Positions 18,269 to 26,704 are shown, numbered from the stretch's first letter. The stretch is 64,000 nucleotides of DNA from Pelagibius marinus (GCF_014925385.1 NZ_JACSDK010000009.1:62001-126000); one strand, 5' to 3'. Notes: generated by a model from the letters alone, not told the origin. A program made the numbers and translations.

Positions 18269-19570
18269 CTAGGCCGCCGGCTTGGCCAGGCGGGGTTCGC
18301 CGAAGAGGTAGCCCTGGGCGCAGTCGACGCCCAGGTCCATGACCTCGACCAGGGCGTCCTCGTCCTCCACCTTCTCCACCACCAGGCGCACGCCGTGCTC
18401 CTTCAGGTCGTTGACCAGGGCTTCGCCGGCGGCGGCGTCGGCCAGCAGCAGCTCGGCGTGGACCTTGACGAAGTGGAAGTTGCGCCGCGCCAGGATCTCG
18501 CCGTCGACGTTCAGGTGATGCATGCCGTCCAGGGAGAAGCGGCAGCCCAGCTCGGCCAGGCGGCGCAGGTAGACCGCGGCGCCGGAGTCCCAGGCCTCGT
18601 AATCGGACTGCGAGAACTCGAAGATCAGGTGCTTGGCCAGGTCGCCGTTGCTCTCCAGGAAGTCCACGAAGTCGGCGAAGAAGGCGTCGTCGCCCAGGGT
18701 GTGGCTGGAGATGTTGCAGAAGAAGTCGAGCTTCTCGCTGCGATACTGGATCTTGCGGACCAGCTGGATGCAGCGGATCAGCAGCATGTTGTCGATGGCC
18801 GCGACGATGCCCTCGCGCTCGGCCAGGCCGATGTACTGCTCCGGCAGGATCATGTAGCCGTCCGTGGTGCGCAGGCGCGAGAAGCACTCGTAGTAGCGCC
18901 GCTTGCGCTGGGGCAGCAGCACGATGGGCTGCAGCACCAGGTCGATGCGGTCGTCGCGCAGGGCCTGGCGGGCCACCTCCAGCACCGCCGCTTCGTCCAG
19001 CCCCTCGGCCACCGGCGGCAGCACCCCCGGCCTCTGGTTGGCGTTGGCCGGCATGACGGCGATCTTGCCGCCCTCATCGTCGCGGAGCGGCAGGCCGCGC
19101 GGCGGCGCCTCGGCCGAGCGGCGCGCCGGCTCGGCCATGGCCGGGGCGGCGGCCTTCGGTGTCCCGAGGCCGGCCGGGGACGGCGCCTTGGAGGACTTGG
19201 CGAGGCGTGTGATCAGCGATTGCAGCACCTTCACCTCGGAAATGACTTCGTCGACACTCTTGCCCGAGCGGCTGAGGCTGCCGGCGGACTCCAGCGCCTC
19301 GCGCAGGATGGCCAGCTCGCGGCGCGTCCAGCTCAGCTCCTCCAATGCCTCGCTCTGGGCGTGGCGCAGGCCGATCAGCTTTTCGACCAGGAAGGATTCG
19401 CGGCCCAGGCGGGCAAATACCTCGTGCAGCAGCCCGCCGCCGATCAGCGCCGCCAGGCCCAGGCCGATGGCGGCCTCGGGGCCGCTGAGCGGCAGCCACA
19501 AGGGCGCGAAGAGGGTCAGCGCCACTGCGCCGCCCGCGTAGCAGAGGAAGATCGCGAGGTGTTTAAGCAT
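18269..19570 (-). CDS. Degenerate EAL-domain protein, TipF-like c-di-GMP receptor candidate
   Basis: 433 aa. Two N-terminal membrane helices, a coiled coil (~70-130) and a Pro/Ala-rich linker precede a C-terminal EAL domain. The EAL signature reads ECFSR. The Asn of FFCNISSH, the Glu of IFEFS, the Lys of FVKVH and QGYLFGEP are kept. The DDFG metal pair is LDGM, so the second Asp is lost and phosphodiesterase activity is unlikely. This layout matches TipF, a Caulobacter membrane c-di-GMP receptor for flagellar assembly. No flagellar genes are in the window, so the name rests on architecture. Confidence 0.72.
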   Translation of the reverse strand: MLKHLAIFLCYAGGAVALTLFAPLWLPLSGPEAAIGLGLAALIGGGLLHEVFARLGRESFLVEKLIGLRHAQSEALEELSWTRRELAILREALESAGSLSRSGKSVDEVISEVKVLQSLITRLAKSSKAPSPAGLGTPKAAAPAMAEPARRSAEAPPRGLPLRDDEGGKIAVMPANANQRPGVLPPVAEGLDEAAVLEVARQALRDDRIDLVLQPIVLLPQRKRRYYECFSRLRTTDGYMILPEQYIGLAEREGIVAAIDNMLLIRCIQLVRKIQYRSEKLDFFCNISSHTLGDDAFFADFVDFLESNGDLAKHLIFEFSQSDYEAWDSGAAVYLRRLAELGCRFSLDGMHHLNVDGEILARRNFHFVKVHAELLLADAAAGEALVNDLKEHGVRLVVEKVEDEDALVEVMDLGVDCAQGYLFGEPRLAKPAA

Positions 19571-19642
19571 CCGCCTGCCGGGAAAGAAAAATGCTGTGCC
19601 GGACCATGTCGGGCACTTTCGCCCAATAGGCTTGAAAGATAG

Positions 19643-19657
19643 TTAACGGAACCTTGC
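19643..19657. promoter_or_regulatory. Imperfect CtrA-type site upstream of the TipF-like gene
   Basis: TTAA-N7-TTGC (TTAACGGAACCTTGC), 7 of 8 consensus bases, about 75 bp upstream of the EAL gene start on the minus strand and 75 bp upstream of arsC on the plus strand. CtrA control would fit a flagellar/polarity gene. It is weak as a single imperfect site. Confidence 0.25.
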
Positions 19658-19731
19658 GGCACCCTTGACGAATCCCGCAAAGCAGCGCATCCCTCGGGGT
19701 AACGAGGCGCCATTTCAGGAGGACGCAGGCG

Positions 19732-20079
19732 ATGGCCGTGACCATCTATCACAACCCCCGCTGCAGCAAATCACGCCAGACCCTGGCGCTGCTGCAGGAA
19801 CAGGGCGAAGACCCCAAGATCGTCGAGTACCTGAAGGACACACCGGACGCGGCGACCCTGGAGGACTTCCTGAAGAAGCTGGACATGGAGCCGCGCGAGC
19901 TGATGCGCCGCAAGGAGGCCCCCTACAAGGAGCTGGGCCTGGACGACCCGGGCCTCAGCCGCGAGGCGCTGATCGCCGCCATGGTCGAGCACCCGGTGCT
20001 CATCGAGCGCCCCATCGTGGTCAAGGGCAAGAAGGTCGCCCTCGGCCGCCCGCCGGAAAACGTGCTGGAGATTCTGTAG
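19732..20079 (+). CDS. arsC: Arsenate reductase (glutaredoxin-dependent) / ArsC family
   Basis: 115 aa thioredoxin-fold protein. The N-terminal MAVTIYHNPRCSKSRQTLALL carries the catalytic Cys of the CX3R-like ArsC motif. LIERPIVVKGKKVALGRPPENVLEIL is the conserved C-terminus. It reduces arsenate to arsenite using glutaredoxin/GSH. No arsR, arsB or acr3 is nearby, so it may be a housekeeping ArsC-like protein. Its 3' end converges on pyrD with 9 bp between stops. Confidence 0.92.
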   Translation: MAVTIYHNPRCSKSRQTLALLQEQGEDPKIVEYLKDTPDAATLEDFLKKLDMEPRELMRRKEAPYKELGLDDPGLSREALIAAMVEHPVLIERPIVVKGKKVALGRPPENVLEIL

Positions 20080-20088
20080 CCGGGTCCG

Positions 20089-21174
20089 CTAACCCGAATA
20101 GCGGTGGTCGGCGCCGACGGCGGCGGCGACCGAGTCGAAGCCGTCCTCGCGCAGCAGCCGCGCCAATTCCGTCTTGATGCGCGTGACCAGTGCCGGGCCG
20201 CTGTAGATCAGCGCGGTGTAGAGCTGCACCAGCGAGGCACCGGCGCGGATCTTGCGGTAGGCCTCCGCCCCCGACGACACGCCGCCGACGCCGATCAGCG
20301 GCAGCTTGCCCCCGGTCAGGCGGTAGAGGTCGCGCAGGACCGCCGTCGAGGGCTCGAAGAGCGGCCGTCCGGAAAGCCCGCCGGCCTCCCCCTTCGCCGC
20401 GCCCTTCAGGGTCTCGGGCCGGGCGATGGTGGTGTTGGTCGCGATGATGCCGGAGACCCCGAGCTCCAGGCAGACCGCGGCGATGTCCGCCTTGTCCTCC
20501 TCGGTCAGGTCGGGGGCGATCTTCAGCAGCAGCGGCGGCGCCGGGTCCGCCAGGGCGTCCAGCACCCGGCCCAGCAGGGTCTCCAGCTCGCCGCGGCCCT
20601 GCAGGGCGCGCAGGCCCGGCGTGTTGGGCGAGGAGACGTTGACCACCAGGTAGTCGGCCAGCGGACCCAGCGCCGCGGCGCCCAGCACGTAGTCGCCGGC
20701 CGCGTCCGCCGTGTCCTTGTTCTTGCCCAGGTTCACGCCGACAATGCCATTCTTGCCTGGGCCGCCCCGCCCGCCGCTGCGGAATGCCTCCAGGCGCGCC
20801 CGCGCCGCCTCCAGGCCGCCGTTGTTGAAGCCCAGGCGGTTGATCACCGCCGCGTCCTCGGGCAGGCGGAAGATGCGCGGCTTGGGATTGCCAGGCTGCG
20901 GGCGCGGCGTGATCGAGCCCACCTCGACGAAGCCGAGGCCGAGTCCCAGCATGGCGCCCATGACCCGGGCGTCCTTGTCGAAACCGGCGGAGAGTCCCAG
21001 GGGATTGGGAAAGCGCCGCCCCCAGACCTCTGACGCCAGCACCGGATCGTCCGGCGCCGTCCGGCGCGATGCCAGGCCGTGCTCCAGCGCCCAGAGGGTG
21101 AGGTTGTGCGCGGTCTCCGGGTCCAGCCGCCGCAGCGCCGGGCCGATCAGGGAAAAACTGTCCAAAGGCCTCAC
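20089..21174 (-). CDS. pyrD: Dihydroorotate dehydrogenase (quinone), class 2
   Basis: 361 aa membrane-associated flavoenzyme of de novo pyrimidine synthesis, oxidising dihydroorotate to orotate with quinone as acceptor. AGFDKDARVMGAMLGLGLGFVEVGSIT, NRLGFNNGG, and VNVSSPNTPGLR (Ser is the class 2 catalytic base) are conserved, with IGVGGVSSGAEAYRKIRAGASLVQLYTALIY for FMN phosphate binding. The start is GTG at 21174, immediately after the TGA of the upstream DUF952 gene, so translation is probably coupled. Confidence 0.96.
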   Translation of the reverse strand: MRPLDSFSLIGPALRRLDPETAHNLTLWALEHGLASRRTAPDDPVLASEVWGRRFPNPLGLSAGFDKDARVMGAMLGLGLGFVEVGSITPRPQPGNPKPRIFRLPEDAAVINRLGFNNGGLEAARARLEAFRSGGRGGPGKNGIVGVNLGKNKDTADAAGDYVLGAAALGPLADYLVVNVSSPNTPGLRALQGRGELETLLGRVLDALADPAPPLLLKIAPDLTEEDKADIAAVCLELGVSGIIATNTTIARPETLKGAAKGEAGGLSGRPLFEPSTAVLRDLYRLTGGKLPLIGVGGVSSGAEAYRKIRAGASLVQLYTALIYSGPALVTRIKTELARLLREDGFDSVAAAVGADHRYSG

Positions 21175-21528
21175 TCAGTCCTGAAATTGCGGCGGGAAGA
21201 CATGGGCGCCGTCGGCGCCCAGGGGCAACTCGTCGACCCGTCGCACCGCCGTCGCCGGCAGCGCGCCGTAGAGGTGGGGGAAGAGGGCGCCGCCCCGCGA
21301 GGGCTCCCACTTCAGCGCTTCGCCCAACGCCGCGGCCTCGACCGTGAGCAGCACCAGGCCATCCTGGCCGGCGCGATGCTTGGCCGCCGAGGCACGGACC
21401 TGGCCGGCGCCGGAGAAGTGGATGAAGCCGTCGGCACGGTCCTGGGAGGAGCCGGCGTAGCTGCCGGAATCCTCGGCGGCGGCCCACTCATCTTTGCGGC
21501 AAATGTGGTAGATCAGTTCCCGATTCAT
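21175..21528 (-). CDS. DUF952 domain-containing protein
   Basis: 117 aa. YHICRKDEWAAAEDSGSYAGSSQDRADGFIHFS, LVLLTVEAAALGEALKWEPSRGGALFPHLYGALP, and the VDELPLGADGAHVFP end are the DUF952 pattern. The fold is related to ADP-ribosyltransferase-like proteins, but the function is unknown. ATG at 21528 (MNRELIYHIC) is preferred; the frame extends to 21594 without similarity. Its stop codon is followed directly by the pyrD GTG, with zero spacing. Confidence 0.85.
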   Translation of the reverse strand: MNRELIYHICRKDEWAAAEDSGSYAGSSQDRADGFIHFSGAGQVRASAAKHRAGQDGLVLLTVEAAALGEALKWEPSRGGALFPHLYGALPATAVRRVDELPLGADGAHVFPPQFQD

Positions 21529-21586
21529 GTGCGCCAAAGTAATCGAGAGTAAACAGCCCGAACAAGAGGAGACGGACAACAGCAGA

Positions 21587-21611
21587 CAAAACATTGCATA
21601 TCATTGTTTTG
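21587..21611. promoter_or_regulatory. Palindromic operator candidate in the DUF952 / LexA-like divergent gap
   Basis: CAAAACA-N11-TGTTTTG, 7-bp perfect arms, in an AT-rich patch between divergent genes. It is 59 bp from the DUF952 start and 68 bp from the start of the helix-turn-helix regulator at 21679. It is the most obvious candidate site for that regulator. Confidence 0.45.
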
Positions 21612-21640
21612 CCTTGGGTTGAGGGCCTGTGACTATGTTC

Positions 21641-21667
21641 TTGCTGCATTGGGGGTCAACATATAAG
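21641..21667 (+). promoter_or_regulatory. Possible sigma-70-like promoter of the LexA-like regulator
   Basis: TTGCTG and TATAAG with a 15-nt spacer. The -10 match is good but the spacer is short. It would place the transcription start within a few bases of the ATG at 21679, giving a nearly leaderless mRNA. No ribosome site is visible before that ATG, which fits. Confidence 0.3.
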
Positions 21668-21678
21668 ACAATGTTCCC

Positions 21679-22311
21679 ATGCTAGAGCACGAGGCCGTAT
21701 GGCGGGCGATCGACCGCCTCGCCGCGAGATACAATCTCTCCCCCTCCGGGCTTGCCCGGCAGGCCGGTCTTGACCCCACGACATTCAACAAGAGCAAGCG
21801 CATCACCAAGGAAGGCAAGCAGCGCTGGCCCAGCACGGAGTCGCTGGCCAAGGTGCTGAACGCCACCGGCGCCTCGCTCAGCGAGTTCATCAGCCTGATC
21901 GAGGATCAGGAGCACCCGACCAGCTTCCGCCGCCTGCCGAAGCTGCGCTTCGCCCTGGCGGCCCAGCCGGGCTACTTCGACGGCGAAGGCCGGCCGGTGC
22001 GCAGCCACTGGGAGGAAGCGCCCTTCCCCGGCGTGCCGGACCCCCATGCCTTCGCCCTGGAGATTTCCGGCGACGGCCTGCTTCCGGTCTACCGCAGCGG
22101 CGACCTGGTGGTCGTCTCGCCCGGCGCCGAGGTGCGCCCCGGCGACCGCGTGCTGCTGCGCAGCCAGCAGGGCGAGTTGCTGATGGCCGAGCTGCTGGAG
22201 AACAGCGGCGGGGTGCTGCGCCTCAAGTCCTTCAGCCGCGAGCACGTGGTGCGCGAGCTGCCAATGACCCAGGTGCAGTGGGTGTCGCGGATTTCCTGGT
22301 CCGGGCACTGA
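21679..22311 (+). CDS. Helix-turn-helix regulator with LexA/S24-like domain lacking the catalytic Ser
   Basis: 210 aa. N-terminal HTH (YNLSPSGLARQAGLDPTTFNKSKR; residues ~17-60). A C-terminal S24/LexA-type beta-fold follows: ALEISGDGLLPVYRSGDLVVVSPGAEVRPGDRVLLRSQQGELLMAEL. Active S24 proteins have SGDSM with a nucleophilic Ser and a Lys about 40 residues later. Here the Ser position is Gly and the Lys region reads RVLLRS, so self-cleavage is unlikely. It may act as a non-cleavable repressor that senses a ligand. A palindrome lies just upstream; the target may be itself and DUF952-pyrD. Confidence 0.8.
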   Translation: MLEHEAVWRAIDRLAARYNLSPSGLARQAGLDPTTFNKSKRITKEGKQRWPSTESLAKVLNATGASLSEFISLIEDQEHPTSFRRLPKLRFALAAQPGYFDGEGRPVRSHWEEAPFPGVPDPHAFALEISGDGLLPVYRSGDLVVVSPGAEVRPGDRVLLRSQQGELLMAELLENSGGVLRLKSFSREHVVRELPMTQVQWVSRISWSGH

Positions 22312-22478
22312 ATAGCCGCGGCGCGGACCGCTGCCCGTCGGCGCCGCCTGCCGATTGTCACCGCTACAATTCCAACGCATAGCTGCCCGGCGCGACACCG
22401 GGCGGGCAACGCTTTCCCTGATCCGGGCAAGCCGCTAGGCTCTTTCCGGCGCCGCAACACCAGCTGAGAGAGACCGTC

Positions 22479-23321
22479 ATGACAGCTCCGAAGGCCGTGC
22501 ATTTCCTGGAGGGTGAGTGGGTTGAAGGCAACCCGCCGATCATGGGCCCCATGACCCATGCCGCCTGGATGGCCTCGGTGGTCTTCGACGGGGCGCGCGC
22601 CTTCGAGGGCATCACGCCGGACCTGGACAAGCACTGCGAGCGCCTCGTCAACTCCGCCGGGACCTTCGGTCTCAAAGCGGTGCATTCCGCCGGCGAGATG
22701 CTGGAGATCGCCCAGGACGGCCTCAAGCACTTCGACAAGGACGCGGCGCTCTACCTGCGCCCCATGCTCTTCGCGGAGAGCGGCTTCGTCGCCCCCGACC
22801 CGGAATCGACGCGCTTCTGCTTCACCCTTTACGAGGCGCCGCTGCCCTCCGCCGACGGCTTTTCCGTCTGCCTGTCCAGCTACCGCCGCCCGGCCCCCAA
22901 CATGGCGCCGACCGACGCCAAGGCCTCCTGCCTCTATCCCAACTCGGCGCGCGCGCTCACCGAGGCCGGCCAACGCGGTTTCGACAACGCGGTGGTGCTG
23001 GACGCCATCGGCAACGTCGCCGAACTGGCCACCGCCAACATCTGGATCGCCAAGGACGGCGCCGCCATCACCCCGGCGCCCAACGGCACCTTCCTGAATG
23101 GCGTCACCCGCCAGAGGGTCATGGCGCTGCTGCGCGAACGCGGCATCAAGGTTTACGAGACGCGCGTTACCTGGCAGGACGTGCTGGAAGCCGACGAGGT
23201 CTTCTCCACCGGCAACTACGGCAAGGTCGTGCCGATCACACGTGTCGAGGACCGCAACCTGCAGCCCGGCCCGGTCTACACCACCGCCCGCGAAGCCTAC
23301 TGGGACTGGGCGCACGGCTGA
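22479..23321 (+). CDS. Branched-chain amino acid aminotransferase family protein (class IV)
   Basis: 280 aa PLP enzyme of fold type IV. VVFDGARAFEGITPDLDKHCERL, then TDAKASCLYPNSARAL supplies the PLP lysine. NVAELATANIWIAKDG and FLNGVTRQRVMALLRERG complete the substrate and phosphate sites. It transfers amino groups between branched-chain amino acids and 2-oxoglutarate, or a related pair; class IV members are hard to separate by sequence. It is monocistronic, and ATG at 22479 has a GAGAGAGACC purine leader. Confidence 0.85.
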   Translation: MTAPKAVHFLEGEWVEGNPPIMGPMTHAAWMASVVFDGARAFEGITPDLDKHCERLVNSAGTFGLKAVHSAGEMLEIAQDGLKHFDKDAALYLRPMLFAESGFVAPDPESTRFCFTLYEAPLPSADGFSVCLSSYRRPAPNMAPTDAKASCLYPNSARALTEAGQRGFDNAVVLDAIGNVAELATANIWIAKDGAAITPAPNGTFLNGVTRQRVMALLRERGIKVYETRVTWQDVLEADEVFSTGNYGKVVPITRVEDRNLQPGPVYTTAREAYWDWAHG

Positions 23322-23337
23322 CGGCGCCGCGCCGACA

Positions 23338-23943
23338 TCAGGCGCCGACGCGCACCGTATAGCGGCCCAGCTTCACGTTGGCGCCGAAGACCTCCTGGGC
23401 ACGCTCACGCGGCAGCAGGTCGAAGATCATGTGGATGCGGTCCTGGCCACCGTCGTTGAAGGCCTCGTGCATCTGCTTGTTGTCGAACCACCAGAGCTCG
23501 CCTTCGCGCATCCGCACGTCTTCGTCGCCCGCCTTCAGCCAGGAGCCGGCGGCCGAGCGCAGCACCAGGTGATAGCGGTCGCGCACGGCGTAGTATGCGC
23601 CGCGGTCGATGTGCGGATAGACGCGCCGGCCCGCCGGCAGGCAGACGATCTTGGCGCGGCTGAGCAGGGCGTCCTGCTCGAGGGCGAAGTCCTTCAGGAA
23701 GCGGCGCGCCAGGGGATAGAGCTTCGAGCCCGTGGTCCAGCGGCTCTCGTGCACGTCGCGACGCTTGCGCCCGCCAATGGCCGACTTGCGCAGGCCGCGC
23801 AGGGGAATCGACAGCGCCTCGCGCTGCACCGCGATCTTGGCCTGGCGCCCGGTGGAGACATCCCAGGCGCCGTCGATGGACGCGATTTCGTCCAGAAGCG
23901 GCTGCGGATCGATGCCCGTCTTGATGCGGCGGAAGTACTGCAT
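23338..23943 (-). CDS. Aspartyl/asparaginyl beta-hydroxylase family dioxygenase
   Basis: 201 aa Fe(II)/2-oxoglutarate dioxygenase. The metal site is YPHIDRGAYYAVRDRYHLVL (HxD) with a distal His in NKQMHEAFNDGG, and IHMIFDLLPRER supplies the 2-oxoglutarate-binding region. GELWWFDN is a typical jelly-roll segment. Such proteins hydroxylate Asp/Asn side chains or free substrates; the target is unknown. ATG at 23943 (MQYFRR) is used; the frame upstream runs into the hairpin element at 24070 and is not conserved. Confidence 0.82.
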   Translation of the reverse strand: MQYFRRIKTGIDPQPLLDEIASIDGAWDVSTGRQAKIAVQREALSIPLRGLRKSAIGGRKRRDVHESRWTTGSKLYPLARRFLKDFALEQDALLSRAKIVCLPAGRRVYPHIDRGAYYAVRDRYHLVLRSAAGSWLKAGDEDVRMREGELWWFDNKQMHEAFNDGGQDRIHMIFDLLPRERAQEVFGANVKLGRYTVRVGA

Positions 23944-24069
23944 GGCGGTTCCCTCTCGAGGGGCTGCGAATAAGACAGCAATATGCCTGCCGCAAAAACC
24001 TGACGGATTGATTAAGATCACTACGGGAGACAATAAAGGCAAGTCGTCGCTCTTGCCGTATCCCAAGAC

Positions 24070-24189
24070 GGTCATCCCGGCACTTGTTGCCGGGATTCAA
24101 TGCCTTGCCGCTGCAATGATGCAGGCCTGCGAGGCCGTCGGCGGCTGCCGGTGGCAATGGGCCCCGGGAACAAGTCCCGGGGCGACAGC
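24070..24189. repeat. Paired-hairpin intergenic element (related to family C)
   Basis: Two 8-bp hairpins flank ~66 bp: TCCCGGCA/TGCCGGGA at 24075-24095 and CCCCGGGA/TCCCGGGG at 24162-24182. Loops CTTGT and ACAAG are complementary, so the two hairpins are inverted relative to each other, as in the 8791-8885 element. It lies between the lysS stop (24218) and the hydroxylase start, both leftward. Confidence 0.7.
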
Positions 24190-24217
24190 GGTGTGTGTCT
24201 GCTGCTTGTGGGGAAAC

Positions 24218-25804
24218 CTACGACGAGGCCTGCAGGCTTTCGCCGGCCAGCACCGAGTCGATCAGCGCCAGGCTTTCCTCCAGGCCGTAGAGCGCCATGA
24301 AGGAACCCATGCGCGGGCCCTGGTCCTGGCCCAGCAGGGTCTCGTAGAGCGCCTTGAACCAGTCACGCAGGTTCTCGAAGCCGTGCTCCTTGCCGACCGC
24401 GTAGACCTCGTTCTGGATGGTCTCGCCGTCGGCGTCCTTCGGCAGTTTCCGCAGACGCCCGGCGAGATCCTCCAGCGCCGCGCGTTCCTTGTCGTCCGGC
24501 GCGCGGTAGGACTTCTTCGGCTTCACGAAGTCGGCGTAGTAGCGCAGGGCGAAGCCGACGAGACGGTCGAGGAAGGGATCGCTCTCCGGCGAGGCTTCCG
24601 GCGCATAGCGCGAGATGAAACCCCAGAGCACCGCCGGGTCCTCCGTATTGCACACGGACGCCAGGTTCAGCAGCATCGCGAAGGAAAGCTTGGTGCCCGG
24701 CACCGGCGGCTGGCCGTTGTGGATGTGCCACACCGGGTTTTCCAGGCGCTTCTCGTCCTGGCCGTTGTAGGCCGCGAGGTGCGAGAGATAGTCGTCCACC
24801 GCGCGCGGGATAACATCGAAGTAGAGCCGCTTGGCCGCCCGGGGCTTCTGGAACATGAAGAGCGAGAGGCTCTCGGTGGGCCCGTAGGTCAGCCACTCCT
24901 CGGCGCTGAGGCCGTTGCCCTTGGACTTGGAGATCTTCTTGGCCTCCTCGTCCAGGAAGAGCTCGTAGTTGAAGCCCTCCGGCGGGCGGCCGCCGAGGAT
25001 CTTGCAGATCTGCGAGCCCAGCTTCACCGAGTCGATGAGATCCTTGCCCGACATCTCGTAGTCGACGCCCAGCGCGTACCAGCGCATGGCCCAGTCGGCC
25101 TTCCACTGCAGCTTGCACTGGCCGCCGGTCACCGGCACCTCGGCCTTGGCGCCGTCCTCGTCCTGATAGACGATGGTGCCCGCCTCGGGGTTCACCTCCA
25201 GCACCGGCACCTGCAGCACGCGCCCCGTCTTGGGGCAGAGCGGCAGGAAGGGGCTGTAGGTCTCGCGGCGCTCCGGACCCAGGGTCGGCAGCACCACGTT
25301 CTTCACCTTGTCGTAGTTGCGCAGCACCTGCAGCAGCGCCTCGTCGAAGCGGCCGGAGGTGTACCAGTCGGTCGCCGACTGGAACTCGTACTCGAAGCCG
25401 AAGGTGTCGAGGAAACCGCGCAGGCGCGCGTTGTTGTGGTGCCCGAAGCTCTCGTGGGTTTCGAAGGGATCGGGGATCTGCGTCAGCGGCTTGCCGAGAT
25501 GCTCGGCCACCATCTCCTTGTTGGGGATGTTGTCCGGCACCTTGCGCAGGCCGTCCATGTCGTCGGAGAAGCAGAAGAGGCGCGTCGGCACGTCGGAGAG
25601 ACGCTGGAAGGCCTGGCGCACCATGGTCGTGCGCGCCACCTCGCCAAAGGTGCCGATGTGCGGCAGCCCCGAGGGACCGTAACCCGTTTCGAAGAGGACG
25701 TAGCCTTTCTCCGGCGTTTTCCCGCCGATGCGCTTTACGACTCTTTTTGCCTCTTCGAAGGGCCAGGCGCGTGCGTCCTCGGCCAGGTCTCTCTCGCTTG
25801 TCAT
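24218..25804 (-). CDS. lysS: Lysine--tRNA ligase, class I
   Basis: 528 aa cytoplasmic enzyme charging tRNA-Lys. The class I Rossmann signature is [16 protein letters not shown] (HIGH equivalent), and the KMSKS equivalent is [12 protein letters not shown]. The class I form, rather than class II, is usual in Alphaproteobacteria and archaea. The length is standard. ATG at 25804 begins [21 protein letters not shown]. An inverted-repeat element at 25877-26144 lies just upstream of its promoter region. Confidence 0.97.
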   Translation of the reverse strand: MTSERDLAEDARAWPFEEAKRVVKRIGGKTPEKGYVLFETGYGPSGLPHIGTFGEVARTTMVRQAFQRLSDVPTRLFCFSDDMDGLRKVPDNIPNKEMVAEHLGKPLTQIPDPFETHESFGHHNNARLRGFLDTFGFEYEFQSATDWYTSGRFDEALLQVLRNYDKVKNVVLPTLGPERRETYSPFLPLCPKTGRVLQVPVLEVNPEAGTIVYQDEDGAKAEVPVTGGQCKLQWKADWAMRWYALGVDYEMSGKDLIDSVKLGSQICKILGGRPPEGFNYELFLDEEAKKISKSKGNGLSAEEWLTYGPTESLSLFMFQKPRAAKRLYFDVIPRAVDDYLSHLAAYNGQDEKRLENPVWHIHNGQPPVPGTKLSFAMLLNLASVCNTEDPAVLWGFISRYAPEASPESDPFLDRLVGFALRYYADFVKPKKSYRAPDDKERAALEDLAGRLRKLPKDADGETIQNEVYAVGKEHGFENLRDWFKALYETLLGQDQGPRMGSFMALYGLEESLALIDSVLAGESLQASS

Positions 25805-25876
25805 GGTTCCGCTCGTCCGACGGGATGGATAGCTCGGGTGCGGCCTCCTGCCGCCCCGTCAAGTGGGGCGGACACT

Positions 25877-26144
25877 AGAGCATTGTCCGGCTAGTTTGAA
25901 GCAATTCTGTTTTCGAGCGGAGAGGTGACCGGCAGGAGAAAGGCGCAGCGCGATGCGGGGCATCGGGCAAGCCTTACGACGCCCCGGACGCCCGCCGCTC
26001 GAAAACCCTTCGGGCCGGGCAACTTTGCGCCAACATCGGCGGGCTTCGGCTTGGCCATGGCACCACTATGGCCGGCGCCAAACCCCTTGATTTTGGCGCA
26101 AAACTGCTCCGGCAGAATGGTTCAAACTAGCCGGACAATGCTCT
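25877..26144. mobile_element. MITE-like non-coding element with long terminal inverted repeats
   Basis: 268 bp bounded by inverted repeats at 25877-25909 and 26113-26144. The outer 24 bases (beginning AGAGCATTGTCCGG) are identical in inverted orientation, and the inner parts differ by a few bases. Two further inverted pairs sit inside: TTTTCGAGCGG/CCGCTCGAAAA (25910-25920, 25995-26005) and TTTGCGCC/GGCGCAAA (26024-26031, 26095-26102). No credible gene is inside and no clear target duplication is seen at the flanks. It fills most of the 25805-26197 gap upstream of lysS. It could be a miniature transposable element or a structured extragenic repeat. Confidence 0.6.
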
Positions 26145-26197
26145 CGGCCCAGCGCGGCTGAGCGTCAATCTTGCCGAATCGGCGGGCGCGGCGGGGA

Positions 26198-26683
26198 TCA
26201 GTCGCGGTCGCGGGGCGGGCGCGGGGGGAAGAGCAGGCGGCGCAGGAAGTCACGATCTTCGCCGGCACGCGCCAGGAAGGCGGCCTTCTGCTCCGGCGCG
26301 AGGCCGGCGAGGAAGCCGTGCAGGTCCTCGGTCATGTCCAGGATCCTGTCGCCGAAGCCTTCGCGGCGTTGCTCCAGCGCCTGGGCCAGGGCGACGCGGT
26401 CGAAGGCCGGCTTCTCCAGGGCGTTGATGATGATCGTGCGGAAGCTTTCCCGGTTCTCGCGGCCTTCCTGGCGGCGCTCGGCAATCCGTTCGCGCAGGGC
26501 TTCCAGGGCGGCGACCTGGTTGGCATCGAGGGAGAATTCCTCGGCGGCCATGGCCACCGGATCGCCCCCGCGCGGCGGATGGTCCTGGTCGCGCACGTGG
26601 GGATAGAAGACCACGCCGGCCAGGAAGAAGAGGTTCAGCGCCACGGAGGCCGCCAGCAGAAACCAGGGGAGTTTGCTACGCAT
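26198..26683 (-). CDS. Periplasmic heavy-metal sensor / Spy-CpxP-like protein
   Basis: 161 aa. One N-terminal membrane anchor (LPWFLLAASVALNLFFLAGVVFY), then a helical, highly charged periplasmic part with two LTxxQ-like stretches (FSLDANQVAALEALRERIAERRQ and GLAPEQKAAFLARAGEDR). That is the CnrX/ZraP/CpxP-like all-helical fold. It is third in an operon after an ECF sigma factor and an anti-sigma-like protein, with 21 bp to the preceding gene. It may report periplasmic metal or stress to the anti-sigma factor. No Cys or His cluster is obvious. Confidence 0.75.
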   Translation of the reverse strand: MRSKLPWFLLAASVALNLFFLAGVVFYPHVRDQDHPPRGGDPVAMAAEEFSLDANQVAALEALRERIAERRQEGRENRESFRTIIINALEKPAFDRVALAQALEQRREGFGDRILDMTEDLHGFLAGLAPEQKAAFLARAGEDRDFLRRLLFPPRPPRDRD

Positions 26684-26704
26684 CTCGGGTCAGCTTTCCA
26701 AAAA

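Noticed and set aside
25925-26161. 78-aa ORF inside the inverted-repeat element
   Set aside because: No ribosome site or similarity; it reads through the repeat arms, so it is a by-product of the element.
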